Shown here: positions 44,172 to 53,055 of the stretch, in pieces
Numbering within the stretch: the first letter of the stretch is position 1
Layout: each line of letters opens with the position of its first letter
Assembly: GCA_964609385.1 (NCBI GenBank)
Contig: CAZSSM010000019.1
Span: 1-64,000 of the forward strand
Direction of reading: 5' to 3'
DNA: 64,000 nt
Source: CAZSSM01 sp964609385
Lineage (GTDB): Bacteria > Planctomycetota > Planctomycetia > Isosphaerales > Isosphaeraceae
Position numbers and translations under genes: made by a program
Notes under the pieces: generated by a model
The model's input: only the letters and a program-made list of their open reading frames with translations
Told to the model about the DNA's origin: nothing
Database searches by the model: none

Positions 44172-44995
44172 TCGGTCGGGTGTCCCGAGATGCGAGGTGG
44201 TTCCGGTGTTACAACTCGGGGCGGATGGCTTCGGCCATCCGCTCGCTCGGGTCAGGATAGCTGCGCATGGTGAAGAACTCGGCGATTTGGCTCGTTCGTA
44301 GGATGGAACTTCCTTAGTATTGTCTGTTATTGAATTTTGCAGTTCCTATGAATGCAGGCGATGTTTGGCTAATCGGGGTTTTTGTGCTAGTTGGGGCGAT
44401 CGCATCTTGGGAGCCAGAGTGGGCTGGTATTCATAGAGCAAGAGGACAGAATGAGTTTGATTATCAGCTAAACTGAATATCCTGACAATTCGTTCAAAAT
44501 TATGAATGCTTGTTTTGTTCGTAAGTTCTTATGTGAAACAAGATAAGCTGCTAGGCGAAATACGTAAGATTTGAAAGATCAGCTTTCCGTGTCTGCTCGG
44601 TATGAATTGCATCGGCCAGGGTTTATCGCTCGGGCTAAACACTCCGGCGCTTTCTGTCCGAACGTGATTTGTCAGCTCAACCAGACCAGTATTGCGTGAT
44701 TGTTTGTGGGAAATTTGTTTTATAGAATGTGATGATCATAAATTTAACTTATTTCTGCTGAGCAGGAGGTGGGTTTTGCGTGCGGGATAGCCCTGGTGGG
44801 TGAGGGGGACCGTAAGATCCGGTCTTGAGTTGTCCCGTCTGCTTGCGATCGACGACGACTCTGCTAAGCTGGCAGGTAATCTTTGATCGCCTTTGCGTCT
44901 TCCGTGATCATGACCGAAGGACGCGATCGGGTCCGGTCGGAGTTTGATCCTGTCGAACCCTCCCTCCCAATGTTCCCTACGAAGAGATCAGCCCA
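44172..44995. other. Long low-GC intergenic region upstream of fae
   Basis: This is 824 bp without a strong gene and with clearly lower GC than its neighbours, notably 44300-44780. The only candidate is a 42-codon frame, listed separately. It may hold the promoter and a long leader for fae. I could not identify a riboswitch class or a clear terminator in it. Confidence 0.5.
44348..44476 (+). CDS. Possible 42-residue membrane microprotein
   Basis: The frame starts MNAGDVWLIGVFVLVGAIAS, a short hydrophobic segment, and ends with a polar tail (HRARGQNEFDYQLN). There is no good Shine-Dalgarno sequence in front, and the region is AT-rich and otherwise non-coding. It could be real or chance. It is listed because the single-helix-plus-tail pattern is that of many small bacterial membrane proteins. 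Confidence 0.2.
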   Translation: MNAGDVWLIGVFVLVGAIASWEPEWAGIHRARGQNEFDYQLN

Positions 44996-45493
44996 ATGAG
45001 CATCACCCTGGCGGTCGGCGAATCGTTGATCGGTGACGGCAACGAGGTGGCCCACATCGATCTGTTGATCGGGTCCAAAAGCGGTCCAGTCGGCGTGGCC
45101 TTCTCCAACGCGTTGGCCAACCAGTCGCAGGGCCACACCAACCTGTTGGCTGTCCTAGAGCCCAATCTGCCGGTCAAGCCATCGACGGTCATCATCACCA
45201 AAGTGACCTTGCAGACGATGAAGCAGGTCACGCAGATGTTCGGCCCGGCTCAGTACGCAGTGGCCAAGGCGGTCGCCGACTGCGTTGCCGAGGGAGTCAT
45301 TGCCAAGGACCAGTGCGAGGACCTCTGCATTGTCGCCGGCGTCTTCATCCACCCTGAGGCCGACGACAATAAGAAGATTCTGGACTACAACTACCAGGCG
45401 ACCAAGGAATCGATCGCCCGTGCCTTAAAGGGCGAGCCGACTGTCGATGCCGTGCTGGCTGGGAAGGACACCGCCAAGCACCCCTTCGCCTGA
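44996..45493 (+). CDS. fae: Formaldehyde-activating enzyme
   Basis: The protein has 165 residues, close to the usual length of about 170. Fae condenses formaldehyde with tetrahydromethanopterin to methylene-H4MPT. Family features include the N-terminal GDGNEVAHIDLLIGSKSGPV with the general-base His, the substrate-contact stretch AFSNALANQSQGHTNLLAVL, KPSTVIITKVTLQTMKQVTQ, MFGPAQYAVAKAVADCV, and the final NYQATKESIARALKGEPT. Planctomycetes are known to carry this archaeal-type C1 pathway. It is followed by a strong terminator and then mtdB, the next enzyme in the route. Confidence 0.95.
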   Translation: MSITLAVGESLIGDGNEVAHIDLLIGSKSGPVGVAFSNALANQSQGHTNLLAVLEPNLPVKPSTVIITKVTLQTMKQVTQMFGPAQYAVAKAVADCVAEGVIAKDQCEDLCIVAGVFIHPEADDNKKILDYNYQATKESIARALKGEPTVDAVLAGKDTAKHPFA

Positions 45494-45498
45494 GCGAT

Positions 45499-45519
45499 CA
45501 GCCGCATTCCATGCGGCTG
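45499..45519 (+). terminator. Hairpin directly after the fae stop
   Basis: CAGCCGCAT (45499-45507) and ATGCGGCTG (45511-45519) form a perfect 9-bp stem with a 3-nt loop, 5 bp after the fae stop. There is no T-run, so it may stabilise the mRNA end or help the stronger terminator about 40 bp downstream. Confidence 0.5.
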
Positions 45520-45555
45520 GCCGTCCTTGCGCGCAAGGCATCGTGTGTCGGCTCC

Positions 45556-45592
45556 CGACAAGCTCCCGATCCGCTCGGGGGCTTGTCGTTTT
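45556..45592 (+). terminator. Strong intrinsic terminator between fae and mtdB
   Basis: A 14-bp stem (CGACAAGC-T-CCCGA with TCGGG-G-GCTTGTCG, one G-U pair) closes a 5-nt loop and is followed by TTTTC. It is the clearest rho-independent terminator in the window. It implies that fae is transcribed separately from mtdB, or that read-through is controlled here. Confidence 0.8.
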
Positions 45593-45733
45593 CATTATCC
45601 GGGATTGGTGTTACGTCGCCACAAGTGGGGACCTCCCGCGAGCCCCAGTGGTCCATTGGAACACCGGGGATCGTTGATACGCAGCGACCCCCTGTTCCTG
45701 GGAACTGAGCCAGGATTGGAGACCCGTGCGGCC

Positions 45734-46633
45734 ATGGCATCCACGACGAAATCGCGGATCTTGGTTCAGCTTGATGTGGACGCGACGCCGAGCGTCTTCG
45801 ACGCGGTGGTGGCCCTGGACGCTGGTGCCGAGCATCTGATCTCGATCGGCGAGGTGACACCCGAGTCAGTGGTTAATCATGTCTATGGGGCGATTTTTAC
45901 ACGCGGTCAGGCCGATCTGGCCGCCACGGCCCTGTTCGTCGGTGGTTCCAATGTTCGTGCCGCCGAAGCGGTCCTGGAGTCGATCACGAAGACCTTCTTC
46001 GGGCCGTTCCGGGTCTCGGTCCTGCTTGACGCCAACGGCTGCAACACGACCGCTGCTGCGGCAGTCCTGGCCGCGCGCGAGGCATTCGACAACGACCTAC
46101 GCGATGTCCCCGCGGCGGTTCTGGGCGGCACCGGCCCGGTCGGTCAGCGCGTGGCACGCCTGTTAGCCCGTGCTGGAGCACGGGTGTCGGTCGGCTCTCG
46201 AATCCTGGACCGCGCTGAACAGACGTCGCGGACGATCAGCGAATCGGTGGGCCGACCGATCACCGGCTTCTGGCAGCAGTCCGAGGGGCTCGCCGACTCA
46301 TTGGCCGACCGCGCCCTGGTCGTTGCAGCGGGCGCCGCGGGAGTCACCCTGCTGGACGAGCCGACATGGAAAGGTCTCGACTCTCTGAAGGTGCTCATCG
46401 ACCTCAATGCCGTTCCACCGGCTGGGATCGCCGGGATCGACCCGCCCGATCAGCGTCGTGACCTCGGCGGCGGTATGATCGGCTGGGGAGCCATCGGCGT
46501 CGGCGGCATCAAGATGCGGATCCATCATGCGGCCGTTGCGCAATTGTTTCGACAGGCCGATCGCGTCTTCGATGCTGAGGAGGTCTTCGAACTGGCCTTG
46601 TCGCTCGATCAGCCGGGCAAGCGGCTAGTCTGA
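45734..46633 (+). CDS. mtdB: Methylene-tetrahydromethanopterin dehydrogenase
   Basis: The protein is 299 residues from the ATG at 45734 (MASTTKSRILVQLDVDATPS). It oxidises methylene-H4MPT to methenyl-H4MPT with NAD(P), the step after Fae. The N-terminal substrate domain has FDAVVALDAGAEHLISIGEV, YGAIFTRG and FVGGSNVRAAEAVLESI with TKTFFGPFRVSVLLDANGC. The Rossmann domain follows with AVLGGTGPVGQRVARLLARA and VSVGSRILDRAEQTS, and it ends GGGMIGWGAIGVGGIKMRIH. MtdA, which also uses tetrahydrofolate, is the main alternative; the local context with fae favours MtdB. Confidence 0.9.
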   Translation: MASTTKSRILVQLDVDATPSVFDAVVALDAGAEHLISIGEVTPESVVNHVYGAIFTRGQADLAATALFVGGSNVRAAEAVLESITKTFFGPFRVSVLLDANGCNTTAAAAVLAAREAFDNDLRDVPAAVLGGTGPVGQRVARLLARAGARVSVGSRILDRAEQTSRTISESVGRPITGFWQQSEGLADSLADRALVVAAGAAGVTLLDEPTWKGLDSLKVLIDLNAVPPAGIAGIDPPDQRRDLGGGMIGWGAIGVGGIKMRIHHAAVAQLFRQADRVFDAEEVFELALSLDQPGKRLV

Positions 46634-46681
46634 ACTCATCGGATGCTGAGGCTCCTCCTCTCCCTTGAGGCGTTGTGTCGG

Positions 46682-47377
46682 TCAGTCGATCCGCAGGCCC
46701 AACGCCTTCATCTTGTCGATGTCATCGGCTGATGCGGAACGATGCCGGCCCAGGATCCAATCACCCCCGAGCAGGAGGTTGAAGTTCTTGTTCGGGTATT
46801 TGTGGTGCAGATAATGGTGACGGGCGACGGCTCGAAAATATGGCGTGCCTAACAGGATCGCGATGAAGCTAGGGGCACAGCGGATCGCGGTCTCGTGGTC
46901 GAGGTGGAGGTACGGATGGATCCACCTTGAGAGCAGAGGGGCGATCATCAACCAAGGCGCCGCCGTGAGCATGGCCCAAACGTCCACCACCAGCCCAAGG
47001 GCGAGGACCGCCGGCAGGGTCGCGAGGTTGTATGTCAACAGTCCGGTCCAGCCTGGGCGCAGGCCATACCAGATCGCCTTAATTCGATCGTCTCCAACGT
47101 CGCGGGCAAGTCGGTCGACATCGGCTTGATGTTCGTCGTGATCGAATTGGGTAACGTGGTTCGATCGATACGTGAGACAGTGATGGACGACTGCATGGCG
47201 GAAGTGCGAGCGGGTCAGATATCCGAATAACGAGGGTCTTTATGCCCATCGCCGGCGCCGGGCTCCGGGTGCATGGCCAATGTGACTGTGGAGAAGTGAC
47301 TCCGAGACGCTGGCGAGGAGATACCCCGCGATCAGACCAATGAGCAATTGGATCGAACATGGGACGATCGAGTGCAT
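46682..47377 (-). pseudogene. Fatty acid hydroxylase-like membrane protein interrupted by an in-frame TAA
   Basis: From the ATG at 47377 (AGGAG five nt upstream) the frame reads MHSIVPCSIQLLIGLIAGYL, then SESLLHSHIGHAPGARRRRW with a first His box, and meets TAA at 47242-47240. The same frame then continues for 185 residues: RPSLFGYLTRSHFRHAVVHH, VTQFDHDEHQADVD, hydrophobic segments, SRWIHPYLHLDHET and ARHHYLHHKYPNKNFN, the di-iron His boxes of the sterol desaturase/fatty acid hydroxylase superfamily. There is no frameshift, only the one stop after RRRRWA. It is either a recent pseudogene or read through. Apart from this codon all His boxes are present. Confidence 0.8.
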
Positions 47378-47525
47378 CGCATCTCCTGACCGGTTCCTTG
47401 GAGGCCCATCGCATGGTTCGAGATCCAGGCTGGTTGTCCTACAGAGGACCGAGCCACGGGGAGAACCCAGTCGACCTGGAACAGAAAGGACATTCGGACG
47501 GCTTGGTGTTTTAGTTATGGTATGA

Positions 47526-49028
47526 TCAGCACCCATTTACCTTGCGAAGAATACCGCTCAAGCCGATCCAACCGTCGAGCCAGTTGAGGATCCCGACGGC
47601 GTCGTCGAGCAGTTTCGGAGGCGTCCGGACGAGGGTGTCGAAGCGGGCCAGACGTTCGAAGTCGACCTCGACCGGATCGGCTCGGAGTTCGCCGGTCGGG
47701 GTTCGGAACTCGACTCCTGCGACACGCATGACTTGAATCATCTCGTGGGCCAGGAGGCCGTAGCCCATCGTTGAAGGATGGATGCCGTCGAGGCTGAAGA
47801 GGCCTCCGGCGGTGAGTTGCCCTCCGGCGGTGACCAGATACCTTGTGTCCAACTCGGGCAGGTTGAAGCGCCGGCGGGCCGACTCCCAGGAGTCTGGGAA
47901 GTCATAGGGGCCGCCCGGTGCGGGCGGAAGCCCGGGGAATTCCCGATGGCGTCGGAAAGCCAGTCGGTCGAGGGTGGTTGTTAGGTCGACCAGGTGCCAG
48001 GACCGACCCGCCGCGCGCTGACTCTCAACGTGGTCCCGGATGATCGCGTTGTACGTATCGATGGTCTGGTCGATCAACTTCGCCTGGTCACCGGTAAGGT
48101 GCGGATGCCTCCGAGATGAGAAGTCGTCGTCCTCGATCCAAAAATATGTGTAGAATTTAAAATATCGTGGGTCGCTGGACAAACGATCGTCTCGGCTCGT
48201 GCCAACGCCCCGGATTAGGGGGGCGATCGTGATATGTGGGACCGTGGCGACGAAGACCCGGTCGATGTCGATCGACGCGATCTGTTCGACGAGCCGATCG
48301 TAGAAGAACTGGAAGTGCTCGGTCCGCCAGAGGTTGTAGTTGCCGCGGTTGTCGACCGGAGCGCTTAGGATTGCGTCGTCGGTCATCTTGATCTTGAGGG
48401 CCGTCGCTGACCCGAGGGCGTTGTTCGCCCCGATCGCGACGATCAGGTTCTCGATGCCGCCGTCGTTAGCGAATTCCCTGACTCCCGTGACGGCCGTATG
48501 ATGGAAGCGGTCGAGGCTGTGCGAAGAGTTCAGGACGCGGAGGACGGTCAGGAAGAAGGATTGCTCAGGCACCTGATTGACAAAATCGTCGGATGTCGGA
48601 ACATCGAGCGCGCTGATGCAGTGGCCCGCGGTGAGATTGGTCAGATCGTCGACGGTCATCCCCCAACTGGCCAGGTTGTGGTAGGGCGTCGTGACCCGAG
48701 TTGGGAGTCGGCCCGTCCCGCGCTCGTAGTAGGTCTCGATCTCGGCCATCAGTTCCCGGAGCCTAAAGGCGGCACCGAAGTGCTCCAACGGTCCCAACTC
48801 CGCGCCATACTCACGCTCCAGGAAGCGGAGGATGCGCTCGAGGTTCAGGGGCAGGCCCCCGAACGTGGCGAAACTGGGGAATCTGAATTGCCCTGAGGAC
48901 AAGCCCATCTCGTGGGCGATGATGGCGGGATATGAAAGGTGCGTGGAGTGGATTGCCCCACTCATGAACCCTTGAGTCAAACTGTCGCCTAGAGTCACAA
49001 GGCGATGTCGATTGGTCATGAGATCCAT
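47526..49028 (-). CDS. SGNH/GDSL-type hydrolase
   Basis: The protein is 500 residues from the ATG at 49028 (ATG at 49019 is an alternative; GAGAGG precedes both). The nucleophile block is RLVTLGDSLTQGFMSG near the N-terminus. The Gly/Asn blocks appear as LASWGMTVDDLTNL and NLIVAIGANNALGSATAL, and the catalytic Asp/His as FSLDGIHPSTMGYGLLAHEM. This makes it a serine esterase or lipase-like enzyme. It is twice the usual SGNH domain length because of long inserts between blocks. It has no signal peptide, so it is probably cytoplasmic. The substrate is unknown. Confidence 0.85.
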   Translation of the reverse strand: MDLMTNRHRLVTLGDSLTQGFMSGAIHSTHLSYPAIIAHEMGLSSGQFRFPSFATFGGLPLNLERILRFLEREYGAELGPLEHFGAAFRLRELMAEIETYYERGTGRLPTRVTTPYHNLASWGMTVDDLTNLTAGHCISALDVPTSDDFVNQVPEQSFFLTVLRVLNSSHSLDRFHHTAVTGVREFANDGGIENLIVAIGANNALGSATALKIKMTDDAILSAPVDNRGNYNLWRTEHFQFFYDRLVEQIASIDIDRVFVATVPHITIAPLIRGVGTSRDDRLSSDPRYFKFYTYFWIEDDDFSSRRHPHLTGDQAKLIDQTIDTYNAIIRDHVESQRAAGRSWHLVDLTTTLDRLAFRRHREFPGLPPAPGGPYDFPDSWESARRRFNLPELDTRYLVTAGGQLTAGGLFSLDGIHPSTMGYGLLAHEMIQVMRVAGVEFRTPTGELRADPVEVDFERLARFDTLVRTPPKLLDDAVGILNWLDGWIGLSGILRKVNGC

Positions 49029-49673
49029 CCTCTCAAGGACGTGCCGGGTCGATCGGTCTGAGGCGAGGCCAGGGAAGCTACCGAGCGATCTGATCAACAG
49101 GACGATAGCGGACCGATCCCCTTCTCGCACGACGAAAATAGTCGTATCCTTGCGAAGTGCAAATGCAATTGTCCAGCCCCACGTCAAAGAAGTTTCGCAA
49201 TTAAGTCAGTTTCCAGATACATGATCGCGACCTTCGACATAGGGGCATCGAACGGACCGGTGTGTGACGCTTATTCGACGGATCGAGATACCATGATTTT
49301 GATGATTGGTACGAAGCATCATGCGAAGGGATGGGCATATCGAGCGAAAGCCGCGATCGTCCGAGCGAGCTGTCGGAGTCGATCGTGATGCGGCAATCCG
49401 AGATCGAGGGAGGATGTGGGGACGAGGATCCGATTGCGAACCCCCTCGGAGGTCCATTCGTTTGGTAGGAAATGATTGCCAAGCGACATCGTTCTGCGGT
49501 TTGGGTTCGGTCTGGTCGCCAGGGGCCTGATAGGTGAGACGTTCCACGAAGGGTAGTGCTGCCGGGATCGATCGAACCCCAGAGATTGGAAGGGTCTCCA
49601 TCCATCCTGGTCTTGGGGTGATGGGAGAGATAGAATTCCCTCAGTCCGCTTCGCCAGCCAATGGGAGCTTGTG
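49029..49673. other. Divergent intergenic region without a supported gene
   Basis: 645 bp lie between the SGNH hydrolase gene (leftward) and pdxJ (rightward). Several overlapping frames of 70-160 codons occur on both strands at 49201-49795, but none has a motif, good start or consistent composition. Promoters for both flanking genes must lie here; I cannot pinpoint them. Confidence 0.45.
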
Positions 49674-50456
49674 ATGACCAAGCTGAGTGTCAACGTGAAC
49701 AAATTGGCCACGCTCCGCAACACGCGACCGCACGGGATTCCGGACGTGGCGCGGATGGCCCGGATCGCTTTGGAGTCCGGCGCGGAGGGGATCACGATCC
49801 ATCCGCGTCCCGATCAGCGTCATATCCGGCCACTGGACGTCGACGCGATCTCGCTGGTCGTCGGCGATGTCGAGGGCGCCGAGCTAAATATCGAAGGCAA
49901 TCCGTTCCACCAGATGCTCGAGTTCGCCCGTCGGGTCCGTCCGACGCAAGTCACCCTCGTCCCCGACGCCGTCGAGGCGGTCACCAGCGACCACGGCTGG
50001 GACCTTGAGAACGATGGGGCTCGGCTGGTCCCGTTGATCGCCGAGCTGAAGGGGCTGGGTTGCCGGGTCAGCCTGTTCCTCGATGCCGATCCGCTCCCGA
50101 TGGCCCGCGCCGCCGAGCTTGGGGCCGATCGGATCGAACTGTACACCGAGCCGTTCGCCTCGGAATTCGCGCGGGGACGTGGCTCGGAATCGATCCGACG
50201 CTACGCCGAGGCGGCTCATGCGGCCCATGAGCAGGGTCTGGGTATCAACGCCGGCCACGACCTCAACCTCGACAACCTCGGTCCGTTCCTCCGTGGCGTT
50301 CCACACGTTCTGGAGGTCTCCATCGGTCACGCCTTGATCGCTGACGCCCTGGAGTTCGGCCTCCGCGAGACGGTTGGCAAGTACTTAGCGTGCTGTCGGA
50401 CGGCGGCCAAGACGTCCGAACCGCTGGCGACCGCCGGTTGTGTCGATGCCAACTGA
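49674..50456 (+). CDS. pdxJ: Pyridoxine 5'-phosphate synthase
   Basis: The protein is 260 residues from the ATG at 49674; GGGAG lies upstream, and a GTG directly before it is an alternative. PdxJ condenses 1-deoxyxylulose 5-phosphate with 3-amino-1-phosphohydroxyacetone to make vitamin B6. Motifs are KLSVNVNKLATLRNTR, GAEGITIHPRPDQRHIR, ELNIEGNPF, QVTLVPDAVEAVTSDHGWDL, RVSLFLDADP, GADRIELYTEPFA, GLGINAGHDLNLDNL and VLEVSIGHALIADAL, covering the TIM-barrel phosphate and substrate loops. The gene is intact and stands alone. Confidence 0.96.
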   Translation: MTKLSVNVNKLATLRNTRPHGIPDVARMARIALESGAEGITIHPRPDQRHIRPLDVDAISLVVGDVEGAELNIEGNPFHQMLEFARRVRPTQVTLVPDAVEAVTSDHGWDLENDGARLVPLIAELKGLGCRVSLFLDADPLPMARAAELGADRIELYTEPFASEFARGRGSESIRRYAEAAHAAHEQGLGINAGHDLNLDNLGPFLRGVPHVLEVSIGHALIADALEFGLRETVGKYLACCRTAAKTSEPLATAGCVDAN

Positions 50457-50462
50457 GATGCC

Positions 50463-50485
50463 GGCAGACCGCACGCCGGTCTGCC
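50463..50485. terminator. Hairpin between convergent pdxJ and the TIM-barrel gene
   Basis: GGCAGACCG and CGGTCTGCC make a perfect 9-bp stem with a 5-nt loop, 6 bp after the pdxJ stop and 14 bp from the end of the opposing gene. There is no T-run, but the position suits a bidirectional terminator. Confidence 0.55.
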
Positions 50486-50498
50486 TGGATAAGCTCTG

Positions 50499-51350
50499 TC
50501 AGAGGGGCGTGTTGAAGAACCGGATCGAGCGGAGGTGTTCGACGCTCCTGACAACGCGTTGGTGGCGGAGTTCGGGCGTCGGTTCTGGCTCGCCGCCGAT
50601 CCCTTCGATCTCGATGGTGTAGCCCCTGCCATACCCGGCGTGTTCGAGGATCTTGCGGAGGCGGAGAAAGTCGATCGCGCCGCCTTCACCGAGCGCGGGG
50701 AAGTACCATTCCTCGAACCGACCCCGACTGTCCTTGAGGTGGACATTGCCGATCAGGTCGGCAATGGCGACCAGTTCGTCGCAGGGGTCGACGTCGCGGT
50801 TGTAGAAGGCGACGTTGGCCGTGTCGTAATTGATTCGGACCGCCCGACGATCGATCTGTTCGATGATTCTGCGCATGGCCCTTGCGTTTTGGGTCGGGCC
50901 GGCGTGGGTCTCCAGGGCAAGGGTCATGCCGAGATCGGCGGCGAGATCGCCAAGGCTCTTCAGATGGTCGATGATCGCTCGACGTTGGTCGTCGTCCTCG
51001 GGCTGGCCGACGCCGGTAACAGCTACGGTCGCGCCAAAATGGGCCTGACCAAGCCGGAGCCGACGCGCGACCAGGTCGGCGCCCTCAGCGGTCCGCAGGT
51101 CGGACCCACCGACGTTGACCGCATCGGCACGGACGTTGTGCTCGGCCAGGTGCTCGACGAACCGTTGGATCTGTTCGAGCGGTGTGTCGACGGTGATCAC
51201 GGCCGATTCGGGGATGACCAGCCCGCCCATGGCGTGGGGCCGGAGGGCCAGCTCAATGGCATCCAAACCAGCCTGGCGGACCTGCTCGACGGCCACCCAG
51301 ACACCGGCTGGGCCGTAGCAGTTGGTGTAGCAGCGGACGGGAACGGTCAT
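50499..51350 (-). CDS. Sugar phosphate isomerase/epimerase-like TIM-barrel protein
   Basis: The protein has 283 residues of the xylose isomerase-like/AP endonuclease 2 superfamily (PF01261). Visible strands and metal-site candidates are GLDAIELALRPHAM, VRADAVNVGGSDL, ADLGMTLALETHAGPTQN (metal Glu and His), VRINYDTANVAFYNRDVDP (Asp and Asn), IADLIGNVHLKDSRGRFEEW (His-x-Lys-Asp) and YTIEIEGIGGE (final Glu). These are typical of cobalt- or manganese-dependent isomerases of sugar metabolism. No partner genes indicate a substrate. Confidence 0.85.
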   Translation of the reverse strand: MTVPVRCYTNCYGPAGVWVAVEQVRQAGLDAIELALRPHAMGGLVIPESAVITVDTPLEQIQRFVEHLAEHNVRADAVNVGGSDLRTAEGADLVARRLRLGQAHFGATVAVTGVGQPEDDDQRRAIIDHLKSLGDLAADLGMTLALETHAGPTQNARAMRRIIEQIDRRAVRINYDTANVAFYNRDVDPCDELVAIADLIGNVHLKDSRGRFEEWYFPALGEGGAIDFLRLRKILEHAGYGRGYTIEIEGIGGEPEPTPELRHQRVVRSVEHLRSIRFFNTPL

Positions 51351-51815
51351 CGGTGCGTGATTCCCTCAAAGGTTGACGGAGTGGGGCGGATCAGAACGAG
51401 GCGGCGCCGATTGGTTCGTCGGCCCGTTGACAACTTTTCTGGAGGGCCCTGGGTTTGCAATGTCCCGGAGGCCTGAGCCAAGTTCGGGTCGCGTCAATGG
51501 CGTGGGGTCGTCGTGGGGTGTAAGCGCGCCCCGTGCCCCCTCGGGGATGCCGCTGTTTTGGTCGGTGGGTCGGGGGCACTGCTGCGGAGACCGCGTGGAC
51601 ATCCATCGCGTGTCCTTCCTCCACAATGCGCGACAGCAATGGTCCGAGGCCACCCCAGCGCGGCTTGCTGCCCTGGCGGTGCGTCCACGCCTGTGGATAG
51701 ACTCATCGTCCCGCCATGGTGCGGGCGGTGACGGGTTCACCCAGCGTGGCCCGGACGGATCTCGACCGGACCCGACTGGCGCCTGGGCCGGCGGTTTCGA
51801 CGTTCGGCTCCGGGT
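51351..51815. other. Stretch upstream of the reverse-transcriptase relic, no supported gene
   Basis: The stretch is GC-rich with overlapping open frames on both strands, which is expected by chance at this GC. It may contain a decayed N-terminus of the reverse transcriptase gene, because the RT frame remains open leftward from 51816, but nothing recognisable can be read. Confidence 0.35.
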
Positions 51816-52823
51816 GTGATCGTCGCGGCATCGAGGTCCTGGGAGATCCGTCGCCACCTCGGCGCGATCCTAGCAATCTTGGCCACGCCGTCGAGCTTTT
51901 CCGGCATGCCCAGGCGCGGAGTCCCCGAGGCGATCGCGATGACCGTCGGGGCGATGAGGGCCGGCGCCGACTTTGTGGCCCTCTCGGACATGAAGAACTT
52001 CTTCCCGTATGTGCCACGAGCGCGCGTCGTGGAGATTCTCGGCCGTGAGGTCGGCGTCCCGGCCTTCCAAGACCTCTTCGCACGGGCCATCGAGACCGAG
52101 TTGGAGAACCCCGACCAGGTCGCTGAGTGGCTCGACCTGTTCCCGATCGGGGAGGTCGGTGTCGCCCAGGGGTGTCCTGGTGGGCAACCTCGCCGTGAGC
52201 CGGTTCAATATTTTGCTCAACGATGAGGGCTGACGACGGTCCGCTACCTCGATGACTTCGCCGTCCTGGCCGCCACGGCTGGCCAGGTCCGCGACGGATT
52301 TGCTTTGGCCCAGCGCGAGCTGGCCGACTTGGGAATGGCCTGCTATGAGCCCGGGGATGGCAGCCAGAAGGCCTACCTCGGCCCGACGCGTAACGGCTTC
52401 AACTTCCTGGGATGTCGGCTTCACCCCGACGGCGTCTGCCAGGCCTCGGCCTCGTAGCGCAAGCTGATCCGCGAGGTCGCCGCGATCATCGCCGAAGCCA
52501 AGGGACGAATTCTCCAGATCCTCGACGGGGACTGCCCGCGACGGACCGACGCCGCCTACGCCCAATGCCTCGTGAGAATCGACAACAAGGTCCGGGGCTG
52601 GGGCGACGCATATGCCTTCGTCAGCAACCGGTTGCCCTTCGCCCAGATGGACCGCAAGATCGGGCGGATCCTCGACGATTTCCACCACTGGTGCGCTCGG
52701 ATCCGCCGCGATCGCTCGCATTCCGAACGCGCCCGGATCCTCGGAGTCGCCCTGCTCCAGGATACCCCGGCCCACACCGTCACGCCCAGGACGAGCGCCC
52801 TCGGCAATCGATCTCGTGAGTGA
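51816..52823 (+). pseudogene. Reverse transcriptase, degenerate
   Basis: The frame gives IAMTVGAMRAGADFVALSDM and KNFFPYVPRARVVEILG (RT motif with the first catalytic Asp), then DLFPIGEVGVAQG. A frame change is needed for GNLAVSRFNILLND, and another to return to TTVRYLDDFAVLAATAGQVR with the catalytic Asp-Asp box. GFNFLGCRLHPDGVCQAS follows, then a TAG at 52455-52457. The same frame continues with RKLIREVAAIIAEAKGRILQ and GWGDAYAFVSNRLPFAQMDR. Two frameshifts and a nonsense codon make it inactive. The YLDD box and Trp-Gly C-terminal region suggest a chromosomal RT outside typical group II maturases. No intron RNA or retron msr/msd was recognised. Confidence 0.7.
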
Positions 52824-52863
52824 TGATGTCGATGTGTTTCAGGAAATGTGTTATAGTTGTTTG

Positions 52864-52876
52864 GGAATTTAATTCC
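52864..52876. promoter_or_regulatory. Short AT palindrome upstream of the DtxR-type regulator
   Basis: GGAATTTAATTCC is a perfect 13-nt dyad about 180 bp before the chosen start of the regulator gene, in a locally AT-rich patch. It could be an operator or part of a promoter. It does not match a known DtxR/MntR box that I can name. Confidence 0.25.
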
Positions 52877-53055
52877 TCGGTCTTTCGACCCGTTCCCGAT
52901 TGATCCAGGGAAAAGGGTTGTGGGTTGGGGAGGCTGTCGGTTCTGTCGTTCCGTCGTGTTGGGGGATCGGCTATGATCAGTTTCAGGGCCGAGGGCTCGG
53001 CGCGAGTGGGTCGGGGACGTCCTCGACGGCACCCAGGAGACTTGGGGACGGACCG

